Below are positions 15,967-24,442 of a stretch of DNA of 42,850 nucleotides, one piece after another; positions within the stretch are counted from its first letter, which is position 1; each line of letters begins with the position of its first letter. This DNA is from Candidatus Aegiribacteria sp. (GTDB taxonomy: Bacteria; Fermentibacterota; Fermentibacteria; Fermentibacterales; JCC-6). Under the pieces are notes generated by a model. That model did not search any database. It saw only the letters and a program-made list of their open reading frames with translations, and was not told the DNA's origin. The stretch covers positions 1-42,850 of the forward strand of contig JAUVLV010000021.1 in assembly GCA_030600545.1 (NCBI GenBank). The letters run 5' to 3'. A program made the translations under genes and the position numbers.

Positions 15967-16108
15967 GATTTGGGCTCTACAGCCTGGCGGCTTTACACCA
16001 TGGCTCTACACCATTAACAGGGGCACCTATCCGATCTAAGCACACAATGTTATGAATCTTATCCAATCTGAAAACATCTTTATTATTGGATTCGTTAAGC
16101 GTCTATAC
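15967..16108. other. Non-coding junction after the tRNA gene, with short direct repeats
   Basis: No reading frame. The 9-mer GGCTCTACA occurs at 15973-15981 and again at 16002-16010. Between them CCTGGCGG (15983-15990) followed by TTTACACCA imitates the tRNA 3' end (CCTGGCGGGCGTACCA). This may be a decayed attachment site or coincidence. Confidence 0.35.
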
Positions 16109-16139
16109 TTGACTGTTCAATACTGAGGATGATATCATC
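16109..16139 (+). promoter_or_regulatory. Promoter with palindrome over the -10 element
   Basis: TTGACT (16109-16114) and TATCAT (16133-16138) with an 18-bp spacer. A perfect 12-bp palindrome (GATGATATCATC, 16128-16139) covers the -10, as an operator would. It would transcribe the interrupted AlbA_2 gene. Confidence 0.5.
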
Positions 16140-16217
16140 TTCGCAAGCCACAACTAGAGCAGTATGCTATGTTTTCAATTTTCGTATTATTTGAGAGTTG
16201 TGTTTTCAGGAGGAATA

Positions 16218-17690
16218 GTGACACAGTATAGCAATCTCGTTTATTTTACTGGTTTATTGCATGAACTCCGCAGTCTGCCAAAGGAAACAGAATGGGTTGA
16301 GTTCAAGTACAACAACGATAACATCGATGAAATCGGCGAGAATATCTCAGCATTGGCTAATTCAGCCGCACTCTGTGATAAAACCAATTCCTATCTGGTA
16401 TGGGGTGTCTGTGACGAATCACACGAAGTTATCGGTACAACTTTCAGGCCATCTCAGGCGAAAAAGGGCAACGAAGAACTAGAAAACTGGTTGCTTTGTT
16501 TACTGACACCACGGATTAATTTTCATCTTATCGAATTCGATGTTAATGGTAAGCAAGTATCGATGATTGAAATTCCTCGAGCGACCCATCAACCGGTGCA
16601 GTTTAAAGGGATGGAATACATCCGCGTGGGTTCATATAAGAAGAAACTCAAGGATTTTCCGGACAAGGAACGAATTCTCTGGCGAATTTTCGATATAACA
16701 ACTTTCGAACAACGGATCGCGGCTGAAATCGTGAGTGGAGCTGATGTTCTGCGCCTGCTGGATTATCCATCCTATTTCAGATTGTTGAATATTCCCCTTC
16801 CTGAGAACCGTGATGCAATCCTCGCCAGGCTAGCAGAAGACAAAATGATTACTCTCAATAAGAATGGGCAATGGGACATTTTAAACTTAGGTGCGATCCT
16901 TTTCGCATCAGATTTGTCGCAGTTTAGACACCTTGAGCGGAAAGCATTACGGGTTGTGGAGTATATAGGTGATGGTAGGGTTAGGACTAAACGCGAGTAT
17001 CAGGGTCGAAAAGGTTATGCAGTAGGATTTGAAGGTATAATAGGCTTCCTCAAAGACTTATTGCCTGAAAATGAAGTGATCGGTGAGGCGCTTCGGAAAA
17101 CTGTTCCAATGTATCCCGAGTTGGCCATTCGTGAGTTAGTGGCCAATGTCATCATTCACCAAGACTTTACTATAACCGGCACCGGGCCAATTATTTAAAT
17201 TTTTGATAGACGATTAGAGATCACAAATCCTGGCAAACCCCTTGTGGATACGATGCGCTTTTTAGATACACCACCGCAGTCGCGCAATGAGGCGCTTGCC
17301 TCATTCTTACGTCGAATTGGAATTTGTGAAGAACGAGGTAGTGGCGTGGATAAGGTTGTTTCCGAGACCGAATTTGCTCAGTTGCCCGCGCCTCTATTTG
17401 AGATTATTGGTAACCACACTCGTGCTGTCCTGTTTGCTCATAAGACATTCACAGAAATGGATAAAGCAGATCGCATTCGCGCATGTTACCTTCATTCCTG
17501 TCTGCAGTATGTACAGCGGAAGAAGATGACAAACACTACATTGAGGAATCGATTCGGCATTGAAAAAAGGAACAGTGCCCAAGTCTCACGCGTGATCAAA
17601 GATGCCATATATGCAGGTCTGATTCATTCCTGTAACCCAGAAAGTGAGTCACGGCGGCATGCAAGTTATGCTCCATTCTGGGCTCAATAA
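16218..17690 (+). pseudogene. AlbA_2 / ATPase_4 (RecG-like, Schlafen-AlbA) protein gene interrupted by one in-frame TAA
   Basis: The two open stretches, 16218-17198 and 17199-17690, are in the same frame and together encode a normal-length protein of about 490 residues, broken only by TAA at 17196-17198 (codon 327). The N-part has the Schlafen AlbA_2 domain (KETEWVEFK, then GENISALANSA and YLVWGV). The C-part holds an ATPase_4-like domain and a winged-helix end, finishing SRRHASYAPFWAQ as family members do. Where relatives read PI.IEIFDDRLEITNPG, this gene reads II-stop-IFDRRLEITNPG, so a Glu codon (GAA) changed to TAA is likely. The GTG start at 16218 has AGGAGGA just upstream. Family members act as transcription or defence-linked regulators; none is proved here. 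A sequencing error is possible. Confidence 0.8.
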
Positions 17691-17710
17691 CTCAGGAACA
17701 GCAAAGAGAG

Positions 17711-17743
17711 CTATTTGACTGTTATTTGACTGCTATTTGATCG
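17711..17743. repeat. Three tandem 11-bp repeats
   Basis: CTATTTGACTG, TTATTTGACTG and CTATTTGATCG follow each other without gaps, beginning 21 bp after the end of the interrupted AlbA_2 frame. The unit length is not a multiple of three and the frame carries stops, so it is not coding. It could be an iteron-like binding site or replication slippage. Confidence 0.7.
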
Positions 17744-17928
17744 ACGTCACCGTTATTACAAGATATAGGCAACTGGCGGTGTAGAACCACATGATATAGT
17801 GTATGTGGTGAGTCAACCTATTTGATACCCATTTGACGCAATTTTGTTTAACTCGGTAATACTGAACATAGCTAATCCTGAGCTTCAGGACAGCTAATCC
17901 AAGGAGTCTTCAGATTTAAACCTCTTCT

Positions 17929-18147
17929 CTACTTCCGAAGCTCTCTCTCTGTAACCGCCTGCCTGTCCCAGTAATCACCAAGGTTTCGGATCTCTTTCAA
18001 TTCCTCATCCGGTAACTTCAGAAGACATAACCACTGCGTAATCCTGTCAGAAGAAACTCCATGCGTTTCCGCAAGCTGCTTTCTGGTGAGGTTATCACGG
18101 ACCATCTCGTCATGGAATTCCTGAGCGTAGATGACTGGATTACGGTG
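17929..18147 (-). pseudogene. Headless ParB-like / recombinase-associated HTH fragment
   Basis: The minus-strand frame from a stop at 18150-18148 to the TAG at 17931-17929 gives 72 codons beginning NPVIYAQEFHDEM. It contains a good helix-turn-helix (LTRKQLAETHGVSSDRITQW) followed by LLKLPDEELKEIR and ends RELRK. The first ATG inside is at 18105 (58 residues), with no evident SD, and it would omit the first conserved helix. Small HTH proteins of this layout occur near recombinase genes and resemble ParB HTH domains. The missing N-terminus suggests a broken gene, consistent with the decayed AlbA_2 neighbour. I cannot rule out a short functional protein from 18105. Confidence 0.5.
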
Positions 18148-18303
18148 CTATAGGGGCCGGACTTCACTTGCGGCACTTACAAAAATAAAATTGGTGTAAA
18201 TACCCGGGGACGAAACATTATACTTCCGTCAAGCTGTGCAATCCTATTCCATAGCATCCAGCTCCATGCAGGTACAATGTTTCCCATCCCGCCTTTTGCC
18301 GGG

Positions 18304-19473
18304 CTAATGAAGCTCCAGGAGTATACAACTGGGATCGATTATCTGTATTCCTGAATCTGCCGTGTCAGCACCTTCAACTGATCCGAGATTGTCGGTTTTC
18401 AGTATCCAGAAAGCACCATCATCCACCGGAGGATTCTGAATTCTACCAAAGGCAAGAATACCTTCATCCATCCATCGTGCGCCTGCAAGAAATTCTTCTC
18501 TTCCAGTATCATAAACCTGATGCCAGATGAGATTGCCGTTCAGGTCAAACATCGATAACAGAGCATTCCCGTATTCTGTACTGCCAGCGACAAGCAAGCC
18601 CTTTTCCGTAATTTCTGTGAGAATGCCATTGGATTCGGGGGTGAGCTCGAATTCAACGATCTGACCGATTTCAAAATTGCTGTCAAGGTAGAAAGCCTTG
18701 AAACGGTTTGATTCAACAGAAGAGAAGAAGCATAGTGAACCGTTGACCCCACTGATTTTCCCACTGAAGCACATGCCTGTTTCTGATATTGTTACAGGAG
18801 GAGAAACCACACCCTCTTCACTGACCATCTGAAGATCAATGCTGTCTGGGCATTCATCGACCAGGATAAGGAAATCGCCATCAAGAGTTTCAACGACTGA
18901 AAGAGCATACCCGGCTATCTCATCCGGAGAGGTTTGCCATTCAAGATCTCCCTCTTGAGAGAGCTTGAAAGCAAATCCGCCGGGAAGCATGGTGCCGGGG
19001 CAACCAATGACCAGCAATCCTCGATCCGAACAGTATATCATATCCGTGCACATCCAGTTCGAATCGTCATTTTCCCCAAGGATATATTTCCAGAGGATCT
19101 CCCCGGAATTGCTGAACCTTACAACCGCCACATCGGTATTGATGCCGGTTGCCCTTGGTTCTGAATGATAGTATGCGGCGAAACCGTCTTCCAGAGCAAG
19201 AAGGTTACCGCAGCTTTCAAAAGCCCTCGAGGTACCCCCCTTCTCAAGAATGTGCTTGTTCCAGAGGATGTTGCCTTCAGTGTCGAAACAGATAAGAAAA
19301 GGGTCTTCAAATGGCCCCGCAAAGGAGATAACGAGACTTCCGTCAGAAAGTTCTACAACGTCCCGAATGCTATAAATGCAGCCATCATCCTGTCCGATTG
19401 TTTTCGACCAGGTATTTTCTCCAGCTGCTGTAAAGACTATCAGAAGTAATGATAGCAGATAACTAGATTTCAC
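18304..19473 (-). CDS. Secreted beta-propeller-like (PQQ/WD40-like) protein
   Basis: A 389-residue secreted protein. The GTG at 19473 is taken as start because GGGAGG lies 5 nt upstream and the signal peptide (KSSYLLSLLLIVFTAAG) then begins at the N-terminus. The body is a run of about seven blade-like repeats, each with a VxxLxDGxxxI strand followed by a D-x-x-G-x-x-x-W turn (for example FDTEGNILWNKH, FSNSGEILWKY, FDLNGNLIWHQ). This pattern is typical of PQQ-like propellers, here without visible cofactor ligands, so binding or structural use is likelier than dehydrogenase activity. There is no FlgD-like sorting tail; it ends IIDPSCILLELH. The gene downstream on the chromosome map is the decayed island. 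Confidence 0.65.
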   Translation of the reverse strand: MKSSYLLSLLLIVFTAAGENTWSKTIGQDDGCIYSIRDVVELSDGSLVISFAGPFEDPFLICFDTEGNILWNKHILEKGGTSRAFESCGNLLALEDGFAAYYHSEPRATGINTDVAVVRFSNSGEILWKYILGENDDSNWMCTDMIYCSDRGLLVIGCPGTMLPGGFAFKLSQEGDLEWQTSPDEIAGYALSVVETLDGDFLILVDECPDSIDLQMVSEEGVVSPPVTISETGMCFSGKISGVNGSLCFFSSVESNRFKAFYLDSNFEIGQIVEFELTPESNGILTEITEKGLLVAGSTEYGNALLSMFDLNGNLIWHQVYDTGREEFLAGARWMDEGILAFGRIQNPPVDDGAFWILKTDNLGSVEGADTADSGIQIIDPSCILLELH

Positions 19474-19553
19474 TAAATCCTCCCGAGAGACTGTATACAT
19501 CTTGAACTGTTTAAAAAGGATTCATCGATTATGGGACGGATCTGTACCGATCA

Positions 19554-22283
19554 TCAGTTGTTTATTCCGTAATCGGGACCCAGTATAGTTATCTCGTCGT
19601 CTAAATCCGGCTTTATTTCTGGTTTTTTAAGGTTGCGATTTGAACTCCCCTGCGAGTCATTGCTTTCGATAACACTTTCGGAGAATCCCAGATTGTGGAT
19701 AGTTTCTTTCAACTGATGAACAAGGGATTTGTTAATTCTGCTCTTCTTGAAGAAACCGCCTTCCACTTCATGCAGCAGTTTCTTCAGCACAGGCAGCTCC
19801 TTCTCGCTCCCATATCTCCTGATAACCAGCAAAGCCCCGGCGATAAGGTCAGGATCATCGCCAAGCATATCCGAAAGACCTTTCTGAAGACATTTTGAGA
19901 TAAATTCTATAACAGACTGATGTTTGCCGAGCATGCTGAAGGAATCCATAATCTCATGCCTGATATCTTTATTTTTCCGATATGCCTCAGTTATTTTTGG
20001 AACAAAGGCAGGGTTGCGCATGGCTCGTTTGGTAAGGATATCAAGCGCTATCTCCGCAACTTCCTTTTTCTTGTCCATGATCAGGTACATTGAAAGGCTT
20101 TCTGCGGTTGTTTCCGATACCTTTGTTAGAGCCAGAAGGCACTCGCGTCTGATCCTGTAATCAGGAACCTTGCAGAGTTCTGCCAGAATGTTTTCACTTG
20201 TAGGAGAGCCTATATCGCGAAGAATCTGTATCAGGTTTCTGGCTTTGTACCAGTCTGTTTCCGGCAGGGAATAGGCCGCGCTGCTCTTCTGTGCGTTGAA
20301 GGACTCTACTGTTTCGGTGAGTTTATTATGAATAGCCGACAGCCCTTTGCTGCCCATCTCAAGAAGCATACGAAAGGCCTTGGCCCTTATCCTCCTGCTG
20401 TCTTCGTGGAAAACATTAACCAGCTGAGATACAAGATTATCCTGGGGCGCTAGCATTGCAAGTCGGCGAGCTTCTCTGGAAACGATTTCATCCTCTGAAA
20501 CTATCTTCTGAACAAGAGCTTCTGAAGCGTCTATAGTGTCTATTTTCCTCCTGGCTTCTGCCAGAGAACGTTTTCTTGCCGCCTCCAGTTCTGTTCTTGA
20601 GAACTGCATTGATTCAAGGTTCATGAGGATCTTCCCGGTTTCAAGAGCTATTGACATCATTCCCCTGGTAAGAAGCGCTTCCATCAGTGTAGCAGTAAGT
20701 ATTACTCCCTTGTAGAGAACATCCGGATCCTGTTCCCGCTTAAGAAGCTTGGAGACATTCTCGATTATCTGTAAGGTAGAGTTTTCCTTACCGCGCTCCA
20801 CGGCCAGCAGAGCCATGTCCTGCAGTTTACTTACTGCATGATGTCTTTTATCTGGATCGGGCGAGGGAAGATTCGTAAGAAGCCTGTCAATGATTTTACG
20901 GATGGCTTTCCAGGCCATGCCCCTCTGAATTATACGGTTTGAAAGAAGTCCTTTCTCGAGGAGGGAGGGATCAAGGGCTATAACGAATCTGGCTATCATT
21001 CCCCGCTGTTCTTCCTTGTTTTCCTTCGCGGCGGCAAGCACGGATTTCAGAGCGTCACCAATTTTGCTGCCTGGAAGGGAATTTATGCTCTCTCCCCGCT
21101 CAAGCCTGTCTATAAGCTCCGAAAAGATTGCATCCTCAATGGTAACTTCTCCCCGTGCAAGAGTCTGTTCTGAATCCCCATCCTCTGAAATCAGCTCGTA
21201 ATGGAAACGGTTGATGGAAATCGAATCGAACCCCCTGAGTTCAAGTAACCTATCCATGCCGCCATGTTCAGAAATGTAAGCAGGCGGTCTGTTGAAAATT
21301 CTGGAGAAGGTTTTCACGTTTTCAGCTGTTACTCCTGGTTCAAAAGTCAGGCTGCTCATTTTTCTTTCAGCAAAAGCCCTGATAAATCCGCTCATCCCGG
21401 AACTTCTTTTCTCTATCCTTATATCGTTCACCATTACGGTATCACCCATTACAGAAATCGTAACCTGTTCCTTCTCTTTGTAAAACTTGGACAGGATGCT
21501 AAGAAAAGACTCCGTTGAAGGATCTATTGACGGGTGCCCTGAGGGGAACATCTGAAGAGTCTTAATAAGAAGTTCAAGTCTTTTCACCAGATTCTCGGCG
21601 TTCCTCTGGGCTACAGCCTGAGACATCTGGCCCGCCCCCATATGTGCTACGAGATTGCTGCCAGAAGAGTAATATTTAAGCGCCTTTGGACTCAGTGTAA
21701 ACTGCCAAATCCCGGGGGTTTGCTCTATGAAATCAAGCTCGGCAAGAATATCCTTCATGAATTTGCGCATTCCTACAGGGTAGGAACTGAGTTTTATACT
21801 GAAGGTGGGATCCTCCTTTCCAGCTCCCTTGAGTATGGAAAGCGCAATATCCGCGCCTGTACAGTCAATATCTGATTCGGGATCGAGCAGATCGTCCTCT
21901 ATAAGCATGTAAAATATCTCGGTAAGCATTGATATTTTTGCAATAACAGATTTTAACGCACCTGAAGGAACCCGGCTGAAAAGATTCCACGCTTCGTCGA
22001 GTTTGGTTTTTGTGAACCAGTCTTCCAGATCCGCCCAGTTCCACTCGGGAATTAATTTTTTCAGGAGAGGTTTATTAATTAGAGAAAGAAAAGTTATTCC
22101 GGCTTCTATGCGCTGGGATGAATCTGCCACTATCGACCCCAGGATGGGGCCGATTATCCCCGGTTTGTATCCGGAGACGAATTTGGTAAGAGAATTGTTT
22201 CGATCCCCTGGATTATCCTGAGAGGAAACAGCAGTTATCAGCCTTGCAGCAATCCTGTCCGGATCGTTTACATTTTTCATCAT
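19554..22283 (-). CDS. Large HEAT-repeat protein of unknown role
   Basis: A 909-residue cytoplasmic protein (no signal or TM) that reads as an alpha-solenoid. The start at 22283 has GGGA 6 nt upstream; a GTG/ATG pair 12-15 nt earlier has no SD. About 215-380 form a distinctive middle domain (FPSGHPSIDPSTESFLSIL, then VMGDTVMVNDIRIE, then MSSLTFEPGVTAENVKTF) that I associate with HEAT-containing proteins of myxobacteria-like and candidate-phylum genomes. About 460-870 are HEAT repeats (for example SRRIRAKAFRMLLEMGSKG and YRIRRECLLALTKVSETT). The last 40 residues are polar and acidic (DLDDEITILGPDYGINN). Likely a scaffold for protein complexes; no partner is indicated. Confidence 0.75.
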   Translation of the reverse strand: MMKNVNDPDRIAARLITAVSSQDNPGDRNNSLTKFVSGYKPGIIGPILGSIVADSSQRIEAGITFLSLINKPLLKKLIPEWNWADLEDWFTKTKLDEAWNLFSRVPSGALKSVIAKISMLTEIFYMLIEDDLLDPESDIDCTGADIALSILKGAGKEDPTFSIKLSSYPVGMRKFMKDILAELDFIEQTPGIWQFTLSPKALKYYSSGSNLVAHMGAGQMSQAVAQRNAENLVKRLELLIKTLQMFPSGHPSIDPSTESFLSILSKFYKEKEQVTISVMGDTVMVNDIRIEKRSSGMSGFIRAFAERKMSSLTFEPGVTAENVKTFSRIFNRPPAYISEHGGMDRLLELRGFDSISINRFHYELISEDGDSEQTLARGEVTIEDAIFSELIDRLERGESINSLPGSKIGDALKSVLAAAKENKEEQRGMIARFVIALDPSLLEKGLLSNRIIQRGMAWKAIRKIIDRLLTNLPSPDPDKRHHAVSKLQDMALLAVERGKENSTLQIIENVSKLLKREQDPDVLYKGVILTATLMEALLTRGMMSIALETGKILMNLESMQFSRTELEAARKRSLAEARRKIDTIDASEALVQKIVSEDEIVSREARRLAMLAPQDNLVSQLVNVFHEDSRRIRAKAFRMLLEMGSKGLSAIHNKLTETVESFNAQKSSAAYSLPETDWYKARNLIQILRDIGSPTSENILAELCKVPDYRIRRECLLALTKVSETTAESLSMYLIMDKKKEVAEIALDILTKRAMRNPAFVPKITEAYRKNKDIRHEIMDSFSMLGKHQSVIEFISKCLQKGLSDMLGDDPDLIAGALLVIRRYGSEKELPVLKKLLHEVEGGFFKKSRINKSLVHQLKETIHNLGFSESVIESNDSQGSSNRNLKKPEIKPDLDDEITILGPDYGINN

Positions 22284-22462
22284 CCCATTTCCCATCACAT
22301 ATGAAGATGTATCTTCGTTTAAATTATATTATCAACATAATTCCAAGGGGTTGAGTGCGCAATACTGTTATATGATACTGCAGCCGAATTTAATCTAATT
22401 TCTTGGCAACTCTCTTATCAATTCGAATATCAAGGGATGATTGCAGCGCCAGTATGCAGAAA

Positions 22463-22491
22463 GGGAGAGAAGGATATGTTCCCTCTCTCCC
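22463..22491 (-). terminator. Rho-independent terminator of the Asp-box gene
   Basis: On the minus strand an 8-bp stem (GGGAGAGA with TCTCTCCC) encloses a 13-nt loop in which GGA and TCC can also pair, followed by TTTCT. It starts 17 bp after the stop of the gene at 22508. Confidence 0.75.
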
Positions 22492-22507
22492 CGTAAAGAA
22501 CTTAACG

Positions 22508-24253
22508 CTATCTGGCGACTATTATGGAAAGCGTTTCCAGTGAATCGCCATTCTGAAGAGTAACGATGTACTGACCGTTGGGAAGAGGTGTTCCGTTACT
22601 ATCCACTGATCCCCAGAAAACGCTTCCATTTCTGTCAGGCATAATGGATTCACGGAACACAACACGTCCGCTGAGATCAAAGATCTTCACCAGTCCGCTG
22701 GATTCCCCTGTGAATATCCACGCACCTGCAAGAACAGGATTAGGATAAATGCTTAAACCCTGTACATGAATTCCATCCGGACTAGCACCTATTGCAACCG
22801 GAGGCGCGTATGAAGTATTTCCAGCGAACCATATCTCATGAGCTGAAGAACGTGCGGCTAAAGAACCATGACCACCGGCGGAGAGATCACTGTCAATCTT
22901 CGTCCAGGTCAGGTCGAACCCCGGCGTTGATGTTCCCGCCTTCTTGGTCGCTTCGGACGGGAAAAAGTCGTCATGATCAGTGTCGTTGGAAATGCATGCC
23001 GGAACCCACGGGAAACCAGCTATGACCTTGGTTGCCTGGTATATGTCGTAGTCATTAGTAGTATTCAGCCAGCTCTGATACGCCACATAGAGATTATCGT
23101 ACTGATCGACCGCTATGGACGGGAATTCCTCGTCGCCTATGACGCCGCTTACGGTCTCAAAAGGAACCCACATTCCAGGTCTCCAGCTGTAAAGGATGTA
23201 ATTGAGATAAACTCCGTACATTCCCGGATCAGGCCCTGGGAAGCTGTTTACTACGGCAGGATCAACACCGGGAGTATATGGACCAGGGGTATCTGGATCA
23301 CTTGGCAGAAGGTATGTCATCCATGCCACATGGGGAATATCTTCTTTATCAACAGTGAGAGACGGATATCCATCACTTCCGTACGCTCCCGAAAAAAGAG
23401 TGACATCCTCAAATGGCATCCAGGAGATTCCCGCATCTGGACTTTGTGTATACAGAATGTGTGGAGGTGATGAAGTGTCATAATCATCGTTCCAAACAAC
23501 ATGAACAAAATCGGAACAGTAAGTAAACAGCGATGGTTCCTCCGGGAAATCGATGATTGTGGCGACATCCGGCATCTGGCTGTTTGCCTCTATCGTCATG
23601 CTTATGTTCATGAAAGGGGACCATGACCCTCCATGATCAAGGCTCTGCGAATAGTAAATTTCAGAGAAAGGATCGACATCCTCTTCCTGCCAGACAACAT
23701 GAAGTATGTTTTCAAAAGAACAGTCTATATCAGGAACAAGAGAATTGTGACCCATACTGATATATATGGGCATCGGAGCACTCCAGACATCCGGAGGGGG
23801 AACCTGGGCATTGGCACTGTTACAATAGAAGATATCGTATACACTTCCGGTTTCACCTTCGTTGTGCTGCCAGACAACATGAAGCATATCGTTATCGTTG
23901 GAAACACCCGGAGAACCGTGTTCGATCGCTATTGACGGGTAGCGATCATCGCCGGGGAGGCTGACGATTTTCACGGCAGGCGCCCAGTCAGCAGAAACGG
24001 TGGGAGGAGCTGGAATAAGCGTATGTGAATACCATATATCACAGGGTCCGCCCGGAGCTGAATCCGGATTATCCTGGGTGTGGTACACGATGTGAAAGAA
24101 ACCATCGGCATCTCTGACCATGGCCCTGCCGTTGTTGAAACCGGTTGCTTCCCACTCACTGCTCAGATCACCATCAACCTGATACATGCTCATGCCCTGT
24201 GCCAGGAGTAAAACGGGGAACATCATAAGAAGTGAGAATAATAATAAACGCAT
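22508..24253 (-). CDS. Secreted Asp-box (sialidase-like repeat) protein with C-terminal sorting domain
   Basis: A 581-residue protein. The start at 24253 follows a GGAGG SD and exposes a signal peptide (MRLLLFSLLMMFPVLLLAQG); the open frame upstream is only leader sequence. The body is a run of beta-propeller repeats with DxxHVVW strands and at least two Asp boxes of the S-x-D-x-G-x-x-W type (SLDHGGSW and SPDAGISW), as in sialidase/BNR propellers. There is no obvious catalytic Arg triad. The last 85 residues (from YPNPVLAGAW through FDLSGRVVF and NGQYIVTL to SIIVAR) form a FlgD-like or type IX secretion sorting domain. Likely a surface or secreted binding protein. Confidence 0.8.
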   Translation of the reverse strand: MRLLLFSLLMMFPVLLLAQGMSMYQVDGDLSSEWEATGFNNGRAMVRDADGFFHIVYHTQDNPDSAPGGPCDIWYSHTLIPAPPTVSADWAPAVKIVSLPGDDRYPSIAIEHGSPGVSNDNDMLHVVWQHNEGETGSVYDIFYCNSANAQVPPPDVWSAPMPIYISMGHNSLVPDIDCSFENILHVVWQEEDVDPFSEIYYSQSLDHGGSWSPFMNISMTIEANSQMPDVATIIDFPEEPSLFTYCSDFVHVVWNDDYDTSSPPHILYTQSPDAGISWMPFEDVTLFSGAYGSDGYPSLTVDKEDIPHVAWMTYLLPSDPDTPGPYTPGVDPAVVNSFPGPDPGMYGVYLNYILYSWRPGMWVPFETVSGVIGDEEFPSIAVDQYDNLYVAYQSWLNTTNDYDIYQATKVIAGFPWVPACISNDTDHDDFFPSEATKKAGTSTPGFDLTWTKIDSDLSAGGHGSLAARSSAHEIWFAGNTSYAPPVAIGASPDGIHVQGLSIYPNPVLAGAWIFTGESSGLVKIFDLSGRVVFRESIMPDRNGSVFWGSVDSNGTPLPNGQYIVTLQNGDSLETLSIIVAR

Positions 24254-24322
24254 ATCTGTACCTCCTGTATGTTTCGCATGTACAAATGAATCATACATGC
24301 AGCCTCGAAAACTAACAGTATC

Positions 24323-24351
24323 ATTATAAACTTTCCGGTAATTACTGTCCA
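24323..24351 (-). promoter_or_regulatory. Strong promoter of the Asp-box gene
   Basis: TGGACA (24351-24346) and a consensus TATAAT (24328-24323) with a 17-bp spacer on the minus strand. The leader of about 60 nt carries a 7-bp hairpin (GCATGTA at 24276-24282, TACATGC at 24294-24300) just upstream of the SD. Confidence 0.75.
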
Positions 24352-24442
24352 TGGTGAATTTTGCATATCTAGGGAACAATCAGTTGTTTAAGAACTTTTG
24401 AGGAGAGGTTACGAAAAATTCTTATTCAGATGAAGATATAGA

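Larger units (their letters stand above)
17691..18303. other. Decayed accessory spacer without an intact gene
   Basis: This 613-base stretch holds the 11-bp tandem repeat (17711-17743), an inverted repeat (ACCACAT at 17786-17792 and ATGTGGT at 17803-17809), several scattered ATTTGA words (to about 17840), and the headless HTH fragment at 17929-18147. Bases 18148-18303 show nothing I can assign. Confidence 0.6.

Noticed and set aside
15967-16010. tRNA-derived attachment site
   Set aside because: Only 8 bp match the tRNA 3' end before the sequences diverge, and no integrase is nearby; kept only as a weak hint.
16218-17690. Frameshift as the cause of the split AlbA_2 gene
   Set aside because: Both parts are in the same reading frame (17198 is followed directly in frame), so a single nonsense codon explains the split.
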